A DNA stretch of 64,000 nt from Tistrella bauzanensis (GCF_014636235.1 NZ_BMDZ01000007.1:55181-119180), one strand, 5' to 3'; counted from the stretch's first letter, positions 53,830 through 63,493 are shown. Numbers and translations are program-made. The notes: a model not told the origin generated them from the sequence alone.

Positions 53830-54727
53830 TCGCCGCCGCAATCAGCGACTGATGGGCGCCGACACCGGCCATGACACCGGCGGCAGAGGCCAATGTGGCG
53901 TTGTGCATCGGCCCTGCCGCGTCGCCAGCGGCAAACACCCCGGCGATGCTGGTCTGCTTCCAGTCGTCGACGCGCAGATATGGCCCCATCGGCCCGTCCT
54001 CGACCGCGCAGCCCAGTTGTTCGGCCAGAGGACTGGCGATGCGGGTGTTTGGCGCGACGAACAGACCCGCAACCGGCAGAACCCGACCATCGACGAGTTC
54101 CACGGCCGCCAGCACCGGTGCCGGTCCGGTCAGCCGCGCGATCGGCGTGGTCTCGATGGTCACGCCGCGCGCGGCAAGCCCGGCCACCTGATCGGCATCG
54201 GGGGTGAAACCGTCATGGACCAGCAGCGTGGTCGGGCCCCAATCGGGCAGCATCATCGCCTGATGAACACCCCGCGCGTCATAGGCCAGCACCGCCAGAT
54301 CGCGCCCCGCCACCTCATAGCCGTGGCAATAGGGGCAGTGCATCACGCCCACGCCCCAGCGCTCGGCCAGCCCCGGCACGGGCGGCAGATCGTCGGCGAC
54401 GCCCACGGCCAGGATCAGCCGGCGGGTGGTCAACGCCTCGCCGGAGGCCAGCATGACATTGAAGCCGTCATCGGTTTTCCAGGCCGAGATCGCCTCGCCC
54501 CCGATCATCCGCGCGGTCGGATAGGCCAGCAGCTGACGGGCGCCCAGATCCATGATCGCCTGCGGGCTCTGACCATCCTGGCCCAGAAAGCCATGGGATG
54601 CGGCAGCGAAACGGTTGCGTGGGCGTCCAGCGTCGATCACCAGCACCCGGCGACGGGCACGTGCCAACTGCATGGCGGCGGACAAGCCGGCAAAACTGCC
54701 CCCGATAATGATCACGTCATGGTTCAT
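53744..54727 (-). CDS. Thioredoxin-reductase-like FAD/NAD(P) oxidoreductase
   Basis: A 327-residue flavoprotein. The FAD motif is VIIIGGSFAGLSAAMQLARA at the N terminus. The redox-active disulfide is in HCPYCHGYEVAGRDLAVLA near 133 (CxxC), and the second FAD motif is TSIAGVFAAGDAAGPMHNAT. The NADPH-binding glycines between them are partly lost, as in the YwnB/TrxR-like group. The last 25 residues (SGSPSPAAPPAAP...) are low complexity and lie within the GST gene read from the other strand. It is divergent from an Rrf2 regulator. Confidence 0.9.
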   Translation of the reverse strand: MNHDVIIIGGSFAGLSAAMQLARARRRVLVIDAGRPRNRFAAASHGFLGQDGQSPQAIMDLGARQLLAYPTARMIGGEAISAWKTDDGFNVMLASGEALTTRRLILAVGVADDLPPVPGLAERWGVGVMHCPYCHGYEVAGRDLAVLAYDARGVHQAMMLPDWGPTTLLVHDGFTPDADQVAGLAARGVTIETTPIARLTGPAPVLAAVELVDGRVLPVAGLFVAPNTRIASPLAEQLGCAVEDGPMGPYLRVDDWKQTSIAGVFAAGDAAGPMHNATLASAAGVMAGVGAHQSLIAAAINRAVSGSPSPAAPPAAPVRAPATPAHG

Positions 54728-54889
54728 GGCTGCGGGTCTCCGGTCATGCCTGAATATCACGCATCTTTATAAGTTACGTATATCGGCGACACAAGCCATC
54801 ACGCCACTTTTCTGGTTACGATAGCGGTGCCCTGCTATCATCGCGGGACAGCCGAGCCAATCGACCGTGATGAAGGAGCACCCCACCCG
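54728..54889. promoter_or_regulatory. TrxR-like/Rrf2 divergent promoter region
   Basis: This 162-bp gap is AT-rich near 54765-54785. ATAAGTTACGTAT forms a partial dyad there. A second GGTTACGATAG is found near 54815. Rrf2-type regulators often bind such short dyads near their own gene. AAGGAGCACC precedes the Rrf2 start at 54890. Confidence 0.4.
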
Positions 54890-55357
54890 ATGCGCGCCGA
54901 CAGCCGCCTGTCACGCATGCTGCATGTGCTGATCCACATGGATCGCCATGACGGCGTCGCGACATCCGAAACCATTGCCGGGATGCTGAACACCAACCCA
55001 GTGGTGGTGCGCCGGACCATGGCCGGCCTGCGCGACCAAGGCTATGTGCGGTCGGAAAAAGGCCATGGCGGCGGCTGGACCCTGGCTCGCCGGCTGGACG
55101 ACATCACCCTGCTCGATGTCTATCGCGCGCTGGGCGATCCGCCGGTGTTCGCCATCGGGCCGTCGGTCGACCAGCCCGATTGTCTGGTGGAACAGGCGGT
55201 CAACGCCACGCTCGCCCAGGCGATGCAGGCGGCCGAAGCCGTCCTGCTCGACCGCCTGGGCCAGGTGAGCATCGCCGATATCGCGCGCGATTTCGACCGC
55301 CGCTTCAGCGCCCTGACCGGTGCGACGGCCGGACGGCTGGTGATGGAGCAAGGCTGA
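54890..55357 (+). CDS. Rrf2-family transcriptional regulator
   Basis: A 155-residue Rrf2 regulator from the Met at 54890. The winged helix is LSRMLHVLIHMDRHDGVATS with NTNPVVVRRTMAGLRDQGYV and KGHGGGWTLARRLDDITLLD. The three-Cys iron-sulfur motif of IscR/NsrR is missing; only one Cys remains (VDQPDCLVEQAV). It may therefore sense thiol oxidation, as do YwnA-like proteins. It is divergent from the TrxR-like gene, which it most likely controls. Confidence 0.92.
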   Translation: MRADSRLSRMLHVLIHMDRHDGVATSETIAGMLNTNPVVVRRTMAGLRDQGYVRSEKGHGGGWTLARRLDDITLLDVYRALGDPPVFAIGPSVDQPDCLVEQAVNATLAQAMQAAEAVLLDRLGQVSIADIARDFDRRFSALTGATAGRLVMEQG

Positions 55358-55375
55358 TGGCGCCGGCTCTAGGTA

Positions 55376-56299
55376 TCAGCCCATGGCAATGATAATCTTG
55401 CCCCGCGCCCTGCCCGATGCCTGATGACGCAGTGCCGCGGCCAGATCATCCAGGGCCACCACGCGATCGATTGGAACCGTCAGGCCCGCGGTCACGATGG
55501 CGTCGACCATGGCCTGAAGCCGCCGGCCGCTGGAGCGATGGAAGACGAAATCCGCCTCAACCCCATATGCGGCGGCCAGCGCCGGATCGGGCGCCTCCGA
55601 GATCGCAAGCAACCGGCCACCGGACCGCAGCACGCCGAATGACCGCCGCTGGGTCTCGCCGCCGATGGTGTCGAGCACGACATCGACCCCTGAGGCCACC
55701 GCGGCGAACTCGTCGGTGCGATAGTCGATAACCTGGTCGGCACCGAGCCGGCGGGCAATGTCGATGCCGGTTCCCGATGCCGTTGCGATCACCCGCGCGC
55801 CGGCCATGCGAGCGAACTGAATAGCAAAACCGCCGACGCCGCCCGCCCCCGCATGTACCAGAACCGTCTGGCCCGCGCGCAGAGCCGCCATCTCGATCAG
55901 GGCCTGCCATGCGGTGCCGGCGGCGGTGGGAATGCCGGCGGCATCGGTCAGCGACAGCCCTGCCGGCACGGGCACCAGATGATCGGCGGGTATCGCCGCA
56001 GAGCCGGCCATGGCGCCACCACGGGTGGGATCGCTGCGGCCGACAACATGATCACCGGGCCTGAACCGCTGCACCTGGTCGCCCACCCGTGTCACGACAC
56101 CGGCCAGATCGGTGGCGATGGTGTGTGGAAGATCCACCGGAAACACCTCATGCATCCAGCCGGCATGCATCTTCACGTCCAGCGGGTTCAACGCCGCGGC
56201 CTTGACCTCGACCAGAACCTCGTCGGGGCCGATCGCGGGCTGTGCCACGCTCTCGACAATAACCTCGGCACCATAGGCATGGAATCGTGCCGCCTTCAT
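55376..56299 (-). CDS. NADP-dependent oxidoreductase (quinone-oxidoreductase family)
   Basis: A 307-residue MDR enzyme of the zinc-free type. The N domain has VESVAQPAIGPDEVLVEVKA and AALNPLDVKMHAGWM. The cofactor site is [20 protein letters not shown] near 145-165, then ASGTGIDIARRLGADQVIDY and VDVVLDTIGGETQRRSFGVL. It starts at 56299, overlapping the stop of the SnoaL-like gene by 4 bp. A LysR regulator is divergent upstream of the pair. Quinone or enone reduction is the probable role. Confidence 0.92.
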   Translation of the reverse strand: MKAARFHAYGAEVIVESVAQPAIGPDEVLVEVKAAALNPLDVKMHAGWMHEVFPVDLPHTIATDLAGVVTRVGDQVQRFRPGDHVVGRSDPTRGGAMAGSAAIPADHLVPVPAGLSLTDAAGIPTAAGTAWQALIEMAALRAGQTVLVHAGAGGVGGFAIQFARMAGARVIATASGTGIDIARRLGADQVIDYRTDEFAAVASGVDVVLDTIGGETQRRSFGVLRSGGRLLAISEAPDPALAAAYGVEADFVFHRSSGRRLQAMVDAIVTAGLTVPIDRVVALDDLAAALRHQASGRARGKIIIAMG

Positions 56300-56772
56300 G
56301 ACCCGGCCTCCGTCGACACCACTGGCCAGGCGCCCACCTGCCCCAGCCAGCCGAACCAGTCCTCCAGATGCCAGGTATGGGTCAGCCGGCCATCGGCGAT
56401 GGCATGAAATTCGTGGATCGCGATCTGGAACGATCGCCCGGTCGGCGCCACCCCGAACCAAGGGCCGGTATGGGTGCCGGTGATGACGGCCCGCACCGCC
56501 ACGCGACCGGGCTGGCCGATCATGTCGAGTATAGTGATCTGCAGATCGCTGAAGGCGGCAGCGAACGCCAGGATCAGCGGTTTCATCCCCGCGCGGCCCG
56601 GCTGCTGGTGCGGTGCCAATGGGATGTCCTGCCAGTCGATGGCCACCGCCTGGTCCAGAAGATCCGGATTGCCGTCACTGAAGGCGCGATAGAGCAGCTC
56701 GACGACACGGCGGTCGTCGGCGCCCAGCCCCTGCGGGCCGGGCTGTTCCTGATGGTGTAGCGACATGGCCAT
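56296..56772 (-). CDS. SnoaL-like / ester cyclase family protein
   Basis: A 158-residue NTF2-like protein. The pattern RVVELLYRAFSDGNPDLLDQ, then AFAAAFSDLQITILDMIGQP and GVAPTGRSFQIAIHEFHAIA plus RLTHTWHLEDWFGWLGQVG, is that of SnoaL-type polyketide cyclases and ester cyclases. The last His/Asp positions (HEFH, THTWH) are present. It is co-translated with the oxidoreductase gene downstream (4-bp overlap). The product it acts on is unknown. A GTG/ATG choice at the start shifts it by only a few residues. Confidence 0.85.
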   Translation of the reverse strand: MAMSLHHQEQPGPQGLGADDRRVVELLYRAFSDGNPDLLDQAVAIDWQDIPLAPHQQPGRAGMKPLILAFAAAFSDLQITILDMIGQPGRVAVRAVITGTHTGPWFGVAPTGRSFQIAIHEFHAIADGRLTHTWHLEDWFGWLGQVGAWPVVSTEAGS

Positions 56773-56880
56773 GGGTCCGGTCGTCCTGAATGAGAGTTGA
56801 TGTCAGCGTCACCCCCACAGGAATAGGCCCGGCTGCATCATCATTGAAATCGATAGAGAATATATGTGAACATCCACCGC

Positions 56881-57810
56881 ATGGATCTTCATCGCATCGA
56901 CCTCAACCTGCTCATCGCCTTCGACGCACTGATGACGGAACGCAGCGTCACCCGCGCCGGTACCCGGATCGGGCGCAGCCAGCCGGCCATGAGTGCGGCA
57001 CTGGCGCGGTTGCGCGCGCTGATCGGGGATGACCTGTTCGTCCGGGCGCCGCACGGTCTGCAACCGACACCACGGGCGATCGATCTGGCCGAACCGCTGG
57101 CTCAGGCGCTGGCCCAGATAGACCGGGCATTGGGCGCTGACCGGACTTTCGATCCCGCGACCGCGACAACCGCGATCTCGCTGGGCATATCGGATCATCC
57201 GGGCCTTCTGATGCTGCCACGACTGCTGGACCGGCTGCGGCATGACGCACCGGGCATGGCCCTGCATGTCCGCGACATCGCGGCCCGAGACGATGCAATC
57301 GCGATGCTGGATGCCGGCACGGTCGATATCGCCGTTGGCGTTCCGCCCACCGCAACCGGCGGCGGTCGGATCCTGCACCAGCCGCTGTTCAGGGAACGCT
57401 TCGTCTGTGTGCTGCGGAAAGATCACCCGGCCGCACAGGCACCGCTGGATCTGACCGCTTTCCTCACGCTGTCGCATCTGCTGGTCTCGCCCGAAGGCGA
57501 CCAGTTCGGGCAGGTGGACGCGGCTCTGGCGAGACGGGGTCTGAAACGGCACCTGGCCCTGACCCTGCCCCACATGTACGCGGCGCCGCTGCTGGTGGCG
57601 CGGTCGGACCTGATCGCGACCCTGATGGAAGGCGTGATCATGGCCTCGGGCCATGCCGATGCACTGGTGATGCTGCCACCGCCGCTGGATCTGCCGACCG
57701 TGCCGTTCGTCATGTCATGGCACCGTCGCAACGACACCCATCCCGGCCAGCACTGGCTGCGCGGCCGAATCGCCGCCCTTGGCGATGCCGGCCGCGACCA
57801 TGGCGATTGA
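56881..57810 (+). CDS. LysR-family regulator (NodD-like)
   Basis: A 309-residue regulator from the ATG at 56881 (MDLHRIDLNLLIAFDALMTE). A GTG at 56866 would add five residues. The HTH is SVTRAGTRIGRSQPAMSAAL with LARLRALIGDDLFVRAPHGL. The effector domain runs to the end, with ISLGISDHPGLLMLPRLLDR near 100. It is of the NodD/LysR subgroup (PHGLQPTPRA). It is divergent from the SnoaL/oxidoreductase pair and is its likely regulator. Confidence 0.92.
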   Translation: MDLHRIDLNLLIAFDALMTERSVTRAGTRIGRSQPAMSAALARLRALIGDDLFVRAPHGLQPTPRAIDLAEPLAQALAQIDRALGADRTFDPATATTAISLGISDHPGLLMLPRLLDRLRHDAPGMALHVRDIAARDDAIAMLDAGTVDIAVGVPPTATGGGRILHQPLFRERFVCVLRKDHPAAQAPLDLTAFLTLSHLLVSPEGDQFGQVDAALARRGLKRHLALTLPHMYAAPLLVARSDLIATLMEGVIMASGHADALVMLPPPLDLPTVPFVMSWHRRNDTHPGQHWLRGRIAALGDAGRDHGD

Positions 57811-57818
57811 CCGTGCCG

Positions 57819-58739
57819 TCAATCGGCGCCGATGGCCTCGATGTCGAATGGCGTGGTCTGGTAGATCTCGTTGATCCAGTTGCCGATCAGCAGATGGGCG
57901 TGGCTGCGCCAGCGGTTCTCCGGCTCCCGGGTCGGGTCGTCCTTGGGAAAGTAGTTCTTCGGCACCTGAATGGCATCGCCGGTCGCCACATCGCGCTGGT
58001 ATTCCTCGGCAAGCGAGGTCCGGTCGTATTCAAGATGATTGAACATGTGCAGCGAGCGGTGCCGCGGATCGTCGAGCAGGCACAAGCCGGCGTCGTCACT
58101 GTCGGCCAGCACGGTGATGCCGGCATCCCGGGGCAGATCCTCGCGCCGGATCTCGGTCCAGCGTGATACGGGAATCGAGAAGTCGTCGGAAAAGCCGCGC
58201 AGATAGGGCGAGGCCGGCGCCAGATTGCGATGCCGGAAAACGCCAAAGGCCTTTTCCGGCAGGTCATGCTTGGGCACACCGTGGAAATGATGCACCGCCG
58301 CCTGCGCGCCCCAGCAGATATTGAAGCAGCGATGAACGTTCGTCTGGGTCCAATCGAACACGTCGCACAGCTCCCCCCAATAGGTGACCTCTTCAAAGGG
58401 CAGCCGTTCAATGGGGGCACCGGTGATGATGAAACCGTCGAAGCGCTCCGACCGGATATCGTCCCAGCTTCGATAGAATGAACTCATATGATCAACGGAT
58501 GTATTGCGCGCGACATGGCTGCCGATGCGGATCAGCGACAATTCGACCTGCAGCGGCGTCGCGCCGATCAGACGCGCGATCTGGGTTTCCGTCCGGATCT
58601 TGTTGGGCATGAGATTGAGCAGCCCGACCCGCAACGGCCGGATATCCTGCCGTATGGCGTCGGTCTCACGCATGACCATCACGCCTTCGGCTTCAAGCGT
58701 GCTCCGGGCCGGCAGGTCATCGGGAATCTTGATCGGCAT
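57819..58739 (-). CDS. metA: Homoserine O-acetyltransferase MetA
   Basis: A 306-residue MetA that activates homoserine for methionine synthesis. Starting at 58739 ([20 protein letters not shown]), the numbering matches the family: Glu111 in [20 protein letters not shown], nucleophile Cys142 in CFNICWGAQ, His235 and Glu237 in [11 protein letters not shown]. Gly at 111 gives succinyl-CoA use in E. coli, whereas Glu gives acetyl-CoA use, so this enzyme is expected to make O-acetylhomoserine. That is the substrate of the MetY encoded at 3850-5187. An ATG at 58751 adds four residues. Confidence 0.95.
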   Translation of the reverse strand: MPIKIPDDLPARSTLEAEGVMVMRETDAIRQDIRPLRVGLLNLMPNKIRTETQIARLIGATPLQVELSLIRIGSHVARNTSVDHMSSFYRSWDDIRSERFDGFIITGAPIERLPFEEVTYWGELCDVFDWTQTNVHRCFNICWGAQAAVHHFHGVPKHDLPEKAFGVFRHRNLAPASPYLRGFSDDFSIPVSRWTEIRREDLPRDAGITVLADSDDAGLCLLDDPRHRSLHMFNHLEYDRTSLAEEYQRDVATGDAIQVPKNYFPKDDPTREPENRWRSHAHLLIGNWINEIYQTTPFDIEAIGAD

Positions 58740-59120
58740 CGACGCGTTCATCCTCCGACGTAGTGCGGGGCTGGCGCCGTGGCGTGATCCGATTGATTGC
58801 CGGTTCGGCCACATCCTCCCCCATGAAACAGGCGGGAGTGCCACCTTGCCCGGTCGGCAGGTTGGCGTTGGGCGCGCCCCAACTCTTGATGTCGCGTCAG
58901 TTGTAGGGGAGATTTCCGGCCGTCTCAAGGGGCAAGTATGACCGCCTGCATGGCGCTGCATGCCCGGATGATCGCCACGGAGCGGAGGCATCGATCGGAA
59001 ACAATTCGCCCGACGTGCTGTTGGGGGCGCAAGCCGGCCGTCATCGATGCCGACGGTCACTGGCGCCGGTCGTGTCACCCGGCCCGGCCGGATGCCGCAG
59101 TCCGAACCGGAGCGTTCATC
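58740..59120. promoter_or_regulatory. metA/PQQ dehydrogenase divergent region
   Basis: This gap of about 380 bp has no convincing gene. Reading toward metA there are two possible stems, one GTTGG...CCAAC near 58863-58891 and one CTCCC...GGGAG near 58816-58840. I looked for a SAM riboswitch core because such elements often precede metA in Alphaproteobacteria, but found no match. The open frame upstream of 59121 is not family sequence. Confidence 0.35.
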
Positions 59121-61601
59121 ATGCGAGACCTGCTTCATCCGCCCCGCCGGCCCGGCGGGATCGTGCTGATCACCGGCATCCTCGTCGGATTGATCGGCCT
59201 TGCGCTTGCGGTCCTTGGGGGCTGGCTGCTCTACCTGGGGGGTACGCCATATTATCTTGTCACCGGACTGCTGCTTGTGCTGAGCGGCACCGTGATGTCA
59301 TCCGGCCACCCGGCCGGCGTATGGGTCTATGTGGCGGTGCTGATCGGCACAATCGCCTGGGCGATCTATGAGGCAGGCCTCGACGGCTGGGCGCTTCTGC
59401 CGCGACTTGTCGCGCCATTGGTGCTGGGCATCTGGATCTTGTCGCCGTGGGTGGCAGGCCGGCTCTTGAAGGCCCCCGGGCATGGGCAGATTGCCGGCCA
59501 CAGCCAGGTCCGGGCGGTGTCGTGGGGCGGCATGCTTGCCTGTATGGTTCTGATCGGTCTCGTCTTCGCGGCGGGTTACCGGATCACCGACATGCGCTAT
59601 GCCCGCACCGACGACACATCGGGCTGGACGGTCGGGGCACAGGCGCCCGCCGACCGCTTCATCGCCAGAGCGGACTGGCGATCCTATGGCGGCACCCATG
59701 CGAATGACCGGTTTTCGGCGCTCGACCAGATCACCCCCGACAATGTCGCCCGCCTTGAAAAGGTGTGGTCGTTCTCGACCGGCGACATGCCGAAGCCGGG
59801 CGAGAAAAAGCGCGGCCGCGAATTCAGCTTCGAGGCGACCCCGATCAAGGTGGATGATTCGCTGTATCTGTGCACACCGCACCGCGACGTGATCGCGCTC
59901 GACGCGACCACGGGCGAACGGCTCTGGCGCTTCCAGCCGGGCGGGGACATGTCGCACAACATCTATCAGGCCTGCCGCGGCGTCTCGTATTTCGAGGCGC
60001 CTGAGGGCACGCCCTGCCGGCAGCACATCGTCTCCACCGCCTCGGACCTTCCGCGTCTGTTCGCGCTCGACGCCACGACCGGCAAACCCTGCGAGACGTT
60101 CGGCGACGAAGGCATGGTCGATCTGCGCCAGAACATGGGGCCGGTGCCGCCCGGCTTCCATTTCATCACCTCGCCACCGATGGTGATGAACGGCAAGATC
60201 GTGTTGAGCGGCTGGGTCTATGACAATCAGACGGTCGGTGAACCATCCGGCGTGATCCGCGCCTTCGATGCCGTCGATGGGCATCTGGCATGGTCCTGGG
60301 ATCTGGGGCGCAATCCACCGACCGACCCCCTCGGCCCAGACGAGGTGTATACGCGCGGAACCCCCAATGGCTGGGGCGTGTATTCGGCCGACCCGCAGCT
60401 CAATCTGATCTATATTCCGCTCGGTAACGCGACGCCCGACTATTATGGCGGCGGCCGGCGGCCGTTCGACGAGGCCTATTCCGGCGCGCTGGTGGCGCTC
60501 GACGCGACGACCGGCCGAGAGCGCTGGCATTTCCAGACCGTGCATCACGGCCTGTGGGACTTCGACCTTCCGATCGGGCCATCGCTGGTCGATCTTCCCG
60601 ATGGCGATGGCGATGGCGATGGCGATGGCGGCACGATCCCTGCGCTGGTCCAGACCACCAAGCAAGGCGAGATCTTCGTGATCGACCGGCGCAGCGGTGA
60701 GCCGATCGCGCCGGCCGAGGAACGGCCGGTGCCGCAGGGCGATATCCCCGGCGAACGCTATTCGCCGACCCAGCCCTTCTCGGTCGACATGCCGTCGCTG
60801 AGAGCGCCGAAGCTTCAGGCGACAGACATGTGGGGCGCCACGCCGATCGACCAGTTGCTGTGCCGCATCACCTTTCACCACATGCGAGATGACGGGCTGT
60901 TCACGCCGCCCGGTCTGACACCCACCATCGGCTGGCCGGCGTTTGACGGTACCTCCGACTGGTACGGCCCGACCATCGATCCGGCGCGGAAGCTGATGTA
61001 CATCAACACCACTTTCATGCCGTTCAAACTGAAGATGCTGCCCTATGAGAAAGGTTTCGCGAAAGATCTCTACCAGCCCTGGAGCGGCTGGGGAGAGCCA
61101 TATCCGCAGCCGCCGTTCAGCAACAATCCGCAGCATGGCACGCCATTCGCAATCAAGGTCGACCCCTGGCTGAACGTGCTGGGCGTGCCCTGTGCCCGTC
61201 CGCCCTGGGGGCAGATGCAGGCGATCGACCTCGTGAGCCGCGAGATCGTGTGGAAACGGCCGTTCGGCACCACACGCGACATGGGCCCCTTCGGTCTGCG
61301 AATGCCTGTTGGTCTGCCGACTGGCGTATTCAGCATGGGCGGCAGTGCCGCGACCGCCAGCGGGCTCATTTTCATTGCCGCGACCACCGATCAATACATG
61401 CGCGCCCTCGATGCCCGCACCGGGCGAACCCTGTGGCAGGTCCATCTGCCGGCTGGCGGCAACGCCACGCCGCTGACTTACATAGGCGCGGACGGTCGGC
61501 AATATGTGGTCATCGCCGCCGGCGGGCATGGTGGCATCAGGTCTCGCAATGGCGACGAGGTCATCGCATTCGCTCTCCCACAGAGGGACGCGCAGGATTG
61601 A
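59121..61601 (+). CDS. Membrane-bound PQQ-dependent dehydrogenase, second copy
   Basis: An 826-residue quinoprotein of the same glucose/quinate/shikimate class as the gene at 46185-48695. The N-terminal helices ([20 protein letters not shown] to about 150) are followed by the propeller: [80 protein letters not shown], and the C-terminal [20 protein letters not shown]. At about residue 494 five GATGGC units encode an Asp-Gly run ([10 protein letters not shown]) that the paralogue lacks. Its sequence differs widely from the other copy, so the two probably have different substrates. Confidence 0.93.
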   Translation: MRDLLHPPRRPGGIVLITGILVGLIGLALAVLGGWLLYLGGTPYYLVTGLLLVLSGTVMSSGHPAGVWVYVAVLIGTIAWAIYEAGLDGWALLPRLVAPLVLGIWILSPWVAGRLLKAPGHGQIAGHSQVRAVSWGGMLACMVLIGLVFAAGYRITDMRYARTDDTSGWTVGAQAPADRFIARADWRSYGGTHANDRFSALDQITPDNVARLEKVWSFSTGDMPKPGEKKRGREFSFEATPIKVDDSLYLCTPHRDVIALDATTGERLWRFQPGGDMSHNIYQACRGVSYFEAPEGTPCRQHIVSTASDLPRLFALDATTGKPCETFGDEGMVDLRQNMGPVPPGFHFITSPPMVMNGKIVLSGWVYDNQTVGEPSGVIRAFDAVDGHLAWSWDLGRNPPTDPLGPDEVYTRGTPNGWGVYSADPQLNLIYIPLGNATPDYYGGGRRPFDEAYSGALVALDATTGRERWHFQTVHHGLWDFDLPIGPSLVDLPDGDGDGDGDGGTIPALVQTTKQGEIFVIDRRSGEPIAPAEERPVPQGDIPGERYSPTQPFSVDMPSLRAPKLQATDMWGATPIDQLLCRITFHHMRDDGLFTPPGLTPTIGWPAFDGTSDWYGPTIDPARKLMYINTTFMPFKLKMLPYEKGFAKDLYQPWSGWGEPYPQPPFSNNPQHGTPFAIKVDPWLNVLGVPCARPPWGQMQAIDLVSREIVWKRPFGTTRDMGPFGLRMPVGLPTGVFSMGGSAATASGLIFIAATTDQYMRALDARTGRTLWQVHLPAGGNATPLTYIGADGRQYVVIAAGGHGGIRSRNGDEVIAFALPQRDAQD
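60600..60629 (+). repeat. Hexanucleotide repeat GATGGC x5 inside a PQQ dehydrogenase gene
   Basis: Five perfect GATGGC units in frame encode alternating Asp-Gly. As each unit is 6 bp, copy-number change adds or removes two residues without breaking the frame. It falls in a loop between propeller strands (after SLVDLP). Confidence 0.95.
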
Positions 61602-61736
61602 CCGGCTGGGTCGGCCGCGCGGAACCGGCCGGCCCCGATGTGGCCTGTGGCCGTGATCCGGGCGACTCCGTGACCGACGGAACGAAGGCCTGCCCGATCA
61701 GGTCGTCCTTGGAGCTGAAATTCTTCGCCCGTGCCG

Positions 61737-61770
61737 TTGACATTTACATGATGATTATCATATTTATGAT
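61737..61770 (+). promoter_or_regulatory. AT-rich promoter with short palindrome
   Basis: TTGACA at 61737-61742 is followed by AT-rich sequence with several possible -10 boxes (TATTTA at 61761, TATGAT at 61765). ATGATTATCAT (61751-61761) is a dyad inside this promoter. It is one of the few AT-rich islands here and probably drove the gene that is now broken at 61822. Confidence 0.5.
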
Positions 61771-61821
61771 CTATGATGATGCCTGTCATGAATATGAGCC
61801 CCACCAGGGAAGGGCAATGCC

Positions 61822-62060
61822 ATGACCGCCATCCCATTCATCACCGGCGCCTCTGCCGGTATCGCAACCGCTTCTCGCGAAGGATTTGCGCGCCGTGGAC
61901 GCTGGTCGGCTTCGGTCGCCCGTTCATCGCCAATCCCGATCTGGCGGAGCGACCGCAAGCCGGCGGCCGCTCGCGGCATTCATCCCGGCGACGCTCTATG
62001 GTGCGGGTATCGCGGACTATGCGGACATTGCAGCCGCAACATCGCCTTCCATCATCTGAA
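61822..62060 (+). pseudogene. Chimeric remnant: SDR start joined to Old Yellow Enzyme end
   Basis: The first 25 codons read MTAIPFITGASAGIATASRE, a short-chain dehydrogenase N terminus (TGxxxGI with one Gly lost). Directly afterwards, in another frame, the DNA reads LVGFGRPFIANPDLAERPQA and, after a further shift, FIPATLYGAGIADYAD. These are the C-terminal end of an Old Yellow Enzyme (alkene reductase). The middle of both genes is gone. It therefore looks like a deletion joining two neighbouring genes. Confidence 0.7.
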
Positions 62061-62101
62061 CGCTGCGCCATCGACGCCGACATCAAGGTCTGGAGAACAT
62101 C

Positions 62102-63286
62102 ATGAGCACGCGTCACATCATCCTTGGCCATCCGGTCCGCACGGCGATCAGCGCCTATAACGGCGCGCTCAAAGGCGTGCCGGCAACCGACCTCGGGGCC
62201 ATGGTCGTGCAGGAAGCCCTTCGACGCGCAGGGCTTTCAGGCGATGACATCGGCACCGTGGTGATGGGCAATGTCATCCAGGCCGGCAATCGGATGAATC
62301 CGGCCCGCCAGGCAGCCATCGGCGGCGGGCTTCCGGTTTCCGTGCCTGCGCTGACCGTCAACCGCGTCTGCGGCTCGGGCGCGCAGGCCATCCTGTCCGC
62401 CGCGCTGGAAATTGCCGCCGGCGACAGTGATGCCGCCATTGCCGGCGGCATGGAGAACATGGACCGGGCGCCATATCTGATGGATGGCGGTCGCTGGGGC
62501 TACCGGATGGGGCCGGCCCAGATCTTCGACAGCATGTTGACCGACGGGCTCAACGACGCCTTCTCCGGTCAGCATTCCGGCTGGCACACCGAAGACCTCG
62601 TGACCAGGCTCCAGATCACGCGTGAGGCGCAGGACGCCTTCGCCGCGCGGTCGCAGCAGCGCTTCGCCGCCGCACGTGATGCCGGGCGGTTCGCAGACGA
62701 GATCGTCGCGGTCGAAATCAAGGGTCGCAAGGGCAAGGAGCAATTCGCGGTCGATGAAGCCCCCCGCCCGGATACCACCATCGAGACGCTCGCCCGGCTG
62801 AAGCCCGCCTTCCGTCCGGACGGCACCATCACCGCCGGCAACGCGCCCGGGCTGAACAGCGCCGCCGCGGCGATGATCGTCGCCGAGCGCGGTTTTGCCG
62901 AGGCGAAGGGCATCGAGCCCATGGCCCGCCTTGCCGGCTATGGCGTCGCCGCCGTCGAACCCGGCCTGTTCGGGCTGGGCCCGGTGCCGGCGGTGCGCAA
63001 GGCGTTGAGCCGGGCCGGCTGGACACTCGGCGATATCGAGCGCATCGAGATCAACGAAGCCTTCGCGGCCGTGCCCATCGCCGTCGCCCGCGAGCTTGGC
63101 TTGCCCGAGGATATCATCAATGTCGAAGGCGGTGCCGTCGCACATGGTCACCCGATCGGTGCCACCGGCGCAATCCTTACCACCCGGCTGCTTTACGCCA
63201 TGAAGCGTGACGGCATCCGGCGAGGCATCGTCACCCTCTGCATCGGCGGCGGCCAAGGAATTGCTCTGGCGCTGGAAACGCTCTGA
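62102..63286 (+). CDS. Acetyl-CoA acetyltransferase (thiolase)
   Basis: A 394-residue thiolase of the AtoB/PhaA group. The catalytic residues are in LTVNRVCGSGAQAILSAALE (Cys near 88), GGAVAHGHPIGATGAILTTR (His near 350) and IVTLCIGGGQGIALALETL (second Cys). The N terminus is ILGHPVRTAISAYNGALKGV. It could act in degradation or in polyhydroxyalkanoate supply. It is intact, while the genes on both sides are fragments, so its original operon is not preserved. Confidence 0.95.
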   Translation: MSTRHIILGHPVRTAISAYNGALKGVPATDLGAMVVQEALRRAGLSGDDIGTVVMGNVIQAGNRMNPARQAAIGGGLPVSVPALTVNRVCGSGAQAILSAALEIAAGDSDAAIAGGMENMDRAPYLMDGGRWGYRMGPAQIFDSMLTDGLNDAFSGQHSGWHTEDLVTRLQITREAQDAFAARSQQRFAAARDAGRFADEIVAVEIKGRKGKEQFAVDEAPRPDTTIETLARLKPAFRPDGTITAGNAPGLNSAAAAMIVAERGFAEAKGIEPMARLAGYGVAAVEPGLFGLGPVPAVRKALSRAGWTLGDIERIEINEAFAAVPIAVARELGLPEDIINVEGGAVAHGHPIGATGAILTTRLLYAMKRDGIRRGIVTLCIGGGQGIALALETL

Positions 63287-63493
63287 CCGGCGGCGTGGCC
63301 GCGTCGGTGATGTGATCCTCGGGATCACCACCGACACGGCCCACCGACCACCATCGGCCCATGTGGCAGATGCGGATCGTACCGGCGCTCAGCCCCGCAG
63401 CGCCCGCATCAACGTCATCGCTGTTCGACAATAACGATCTCTTCCGAGACGAGTCTGACCACAGAGGACAGATCCCAAGACGTTGATGTGATC
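63287..63493. other. Non-coding stretch after the thiolase gene
   Basis: About 200 bp without a convincing gene. GTGATGTGATCCTCGGGATC has a small GATCC/GGATC dyad just after the stop, possibly part of a weak terminator. No family homology was recognised on either strand. Confidence 0.4.

Noticed and set aside
58740-58937. SAM-type riboswitch before metA
   Set aside because: The leader has possible stems, but none of the conserved core sequences of SAM-II or SAM/SAH riboswitches that I know could be found.
59298-61529. A 743-codon minus-strand frame opposite the second PQQ dehydrogenase
   Set aside because: Same antisense effect; no domain recognised and the plus-strand enzyme is intact.
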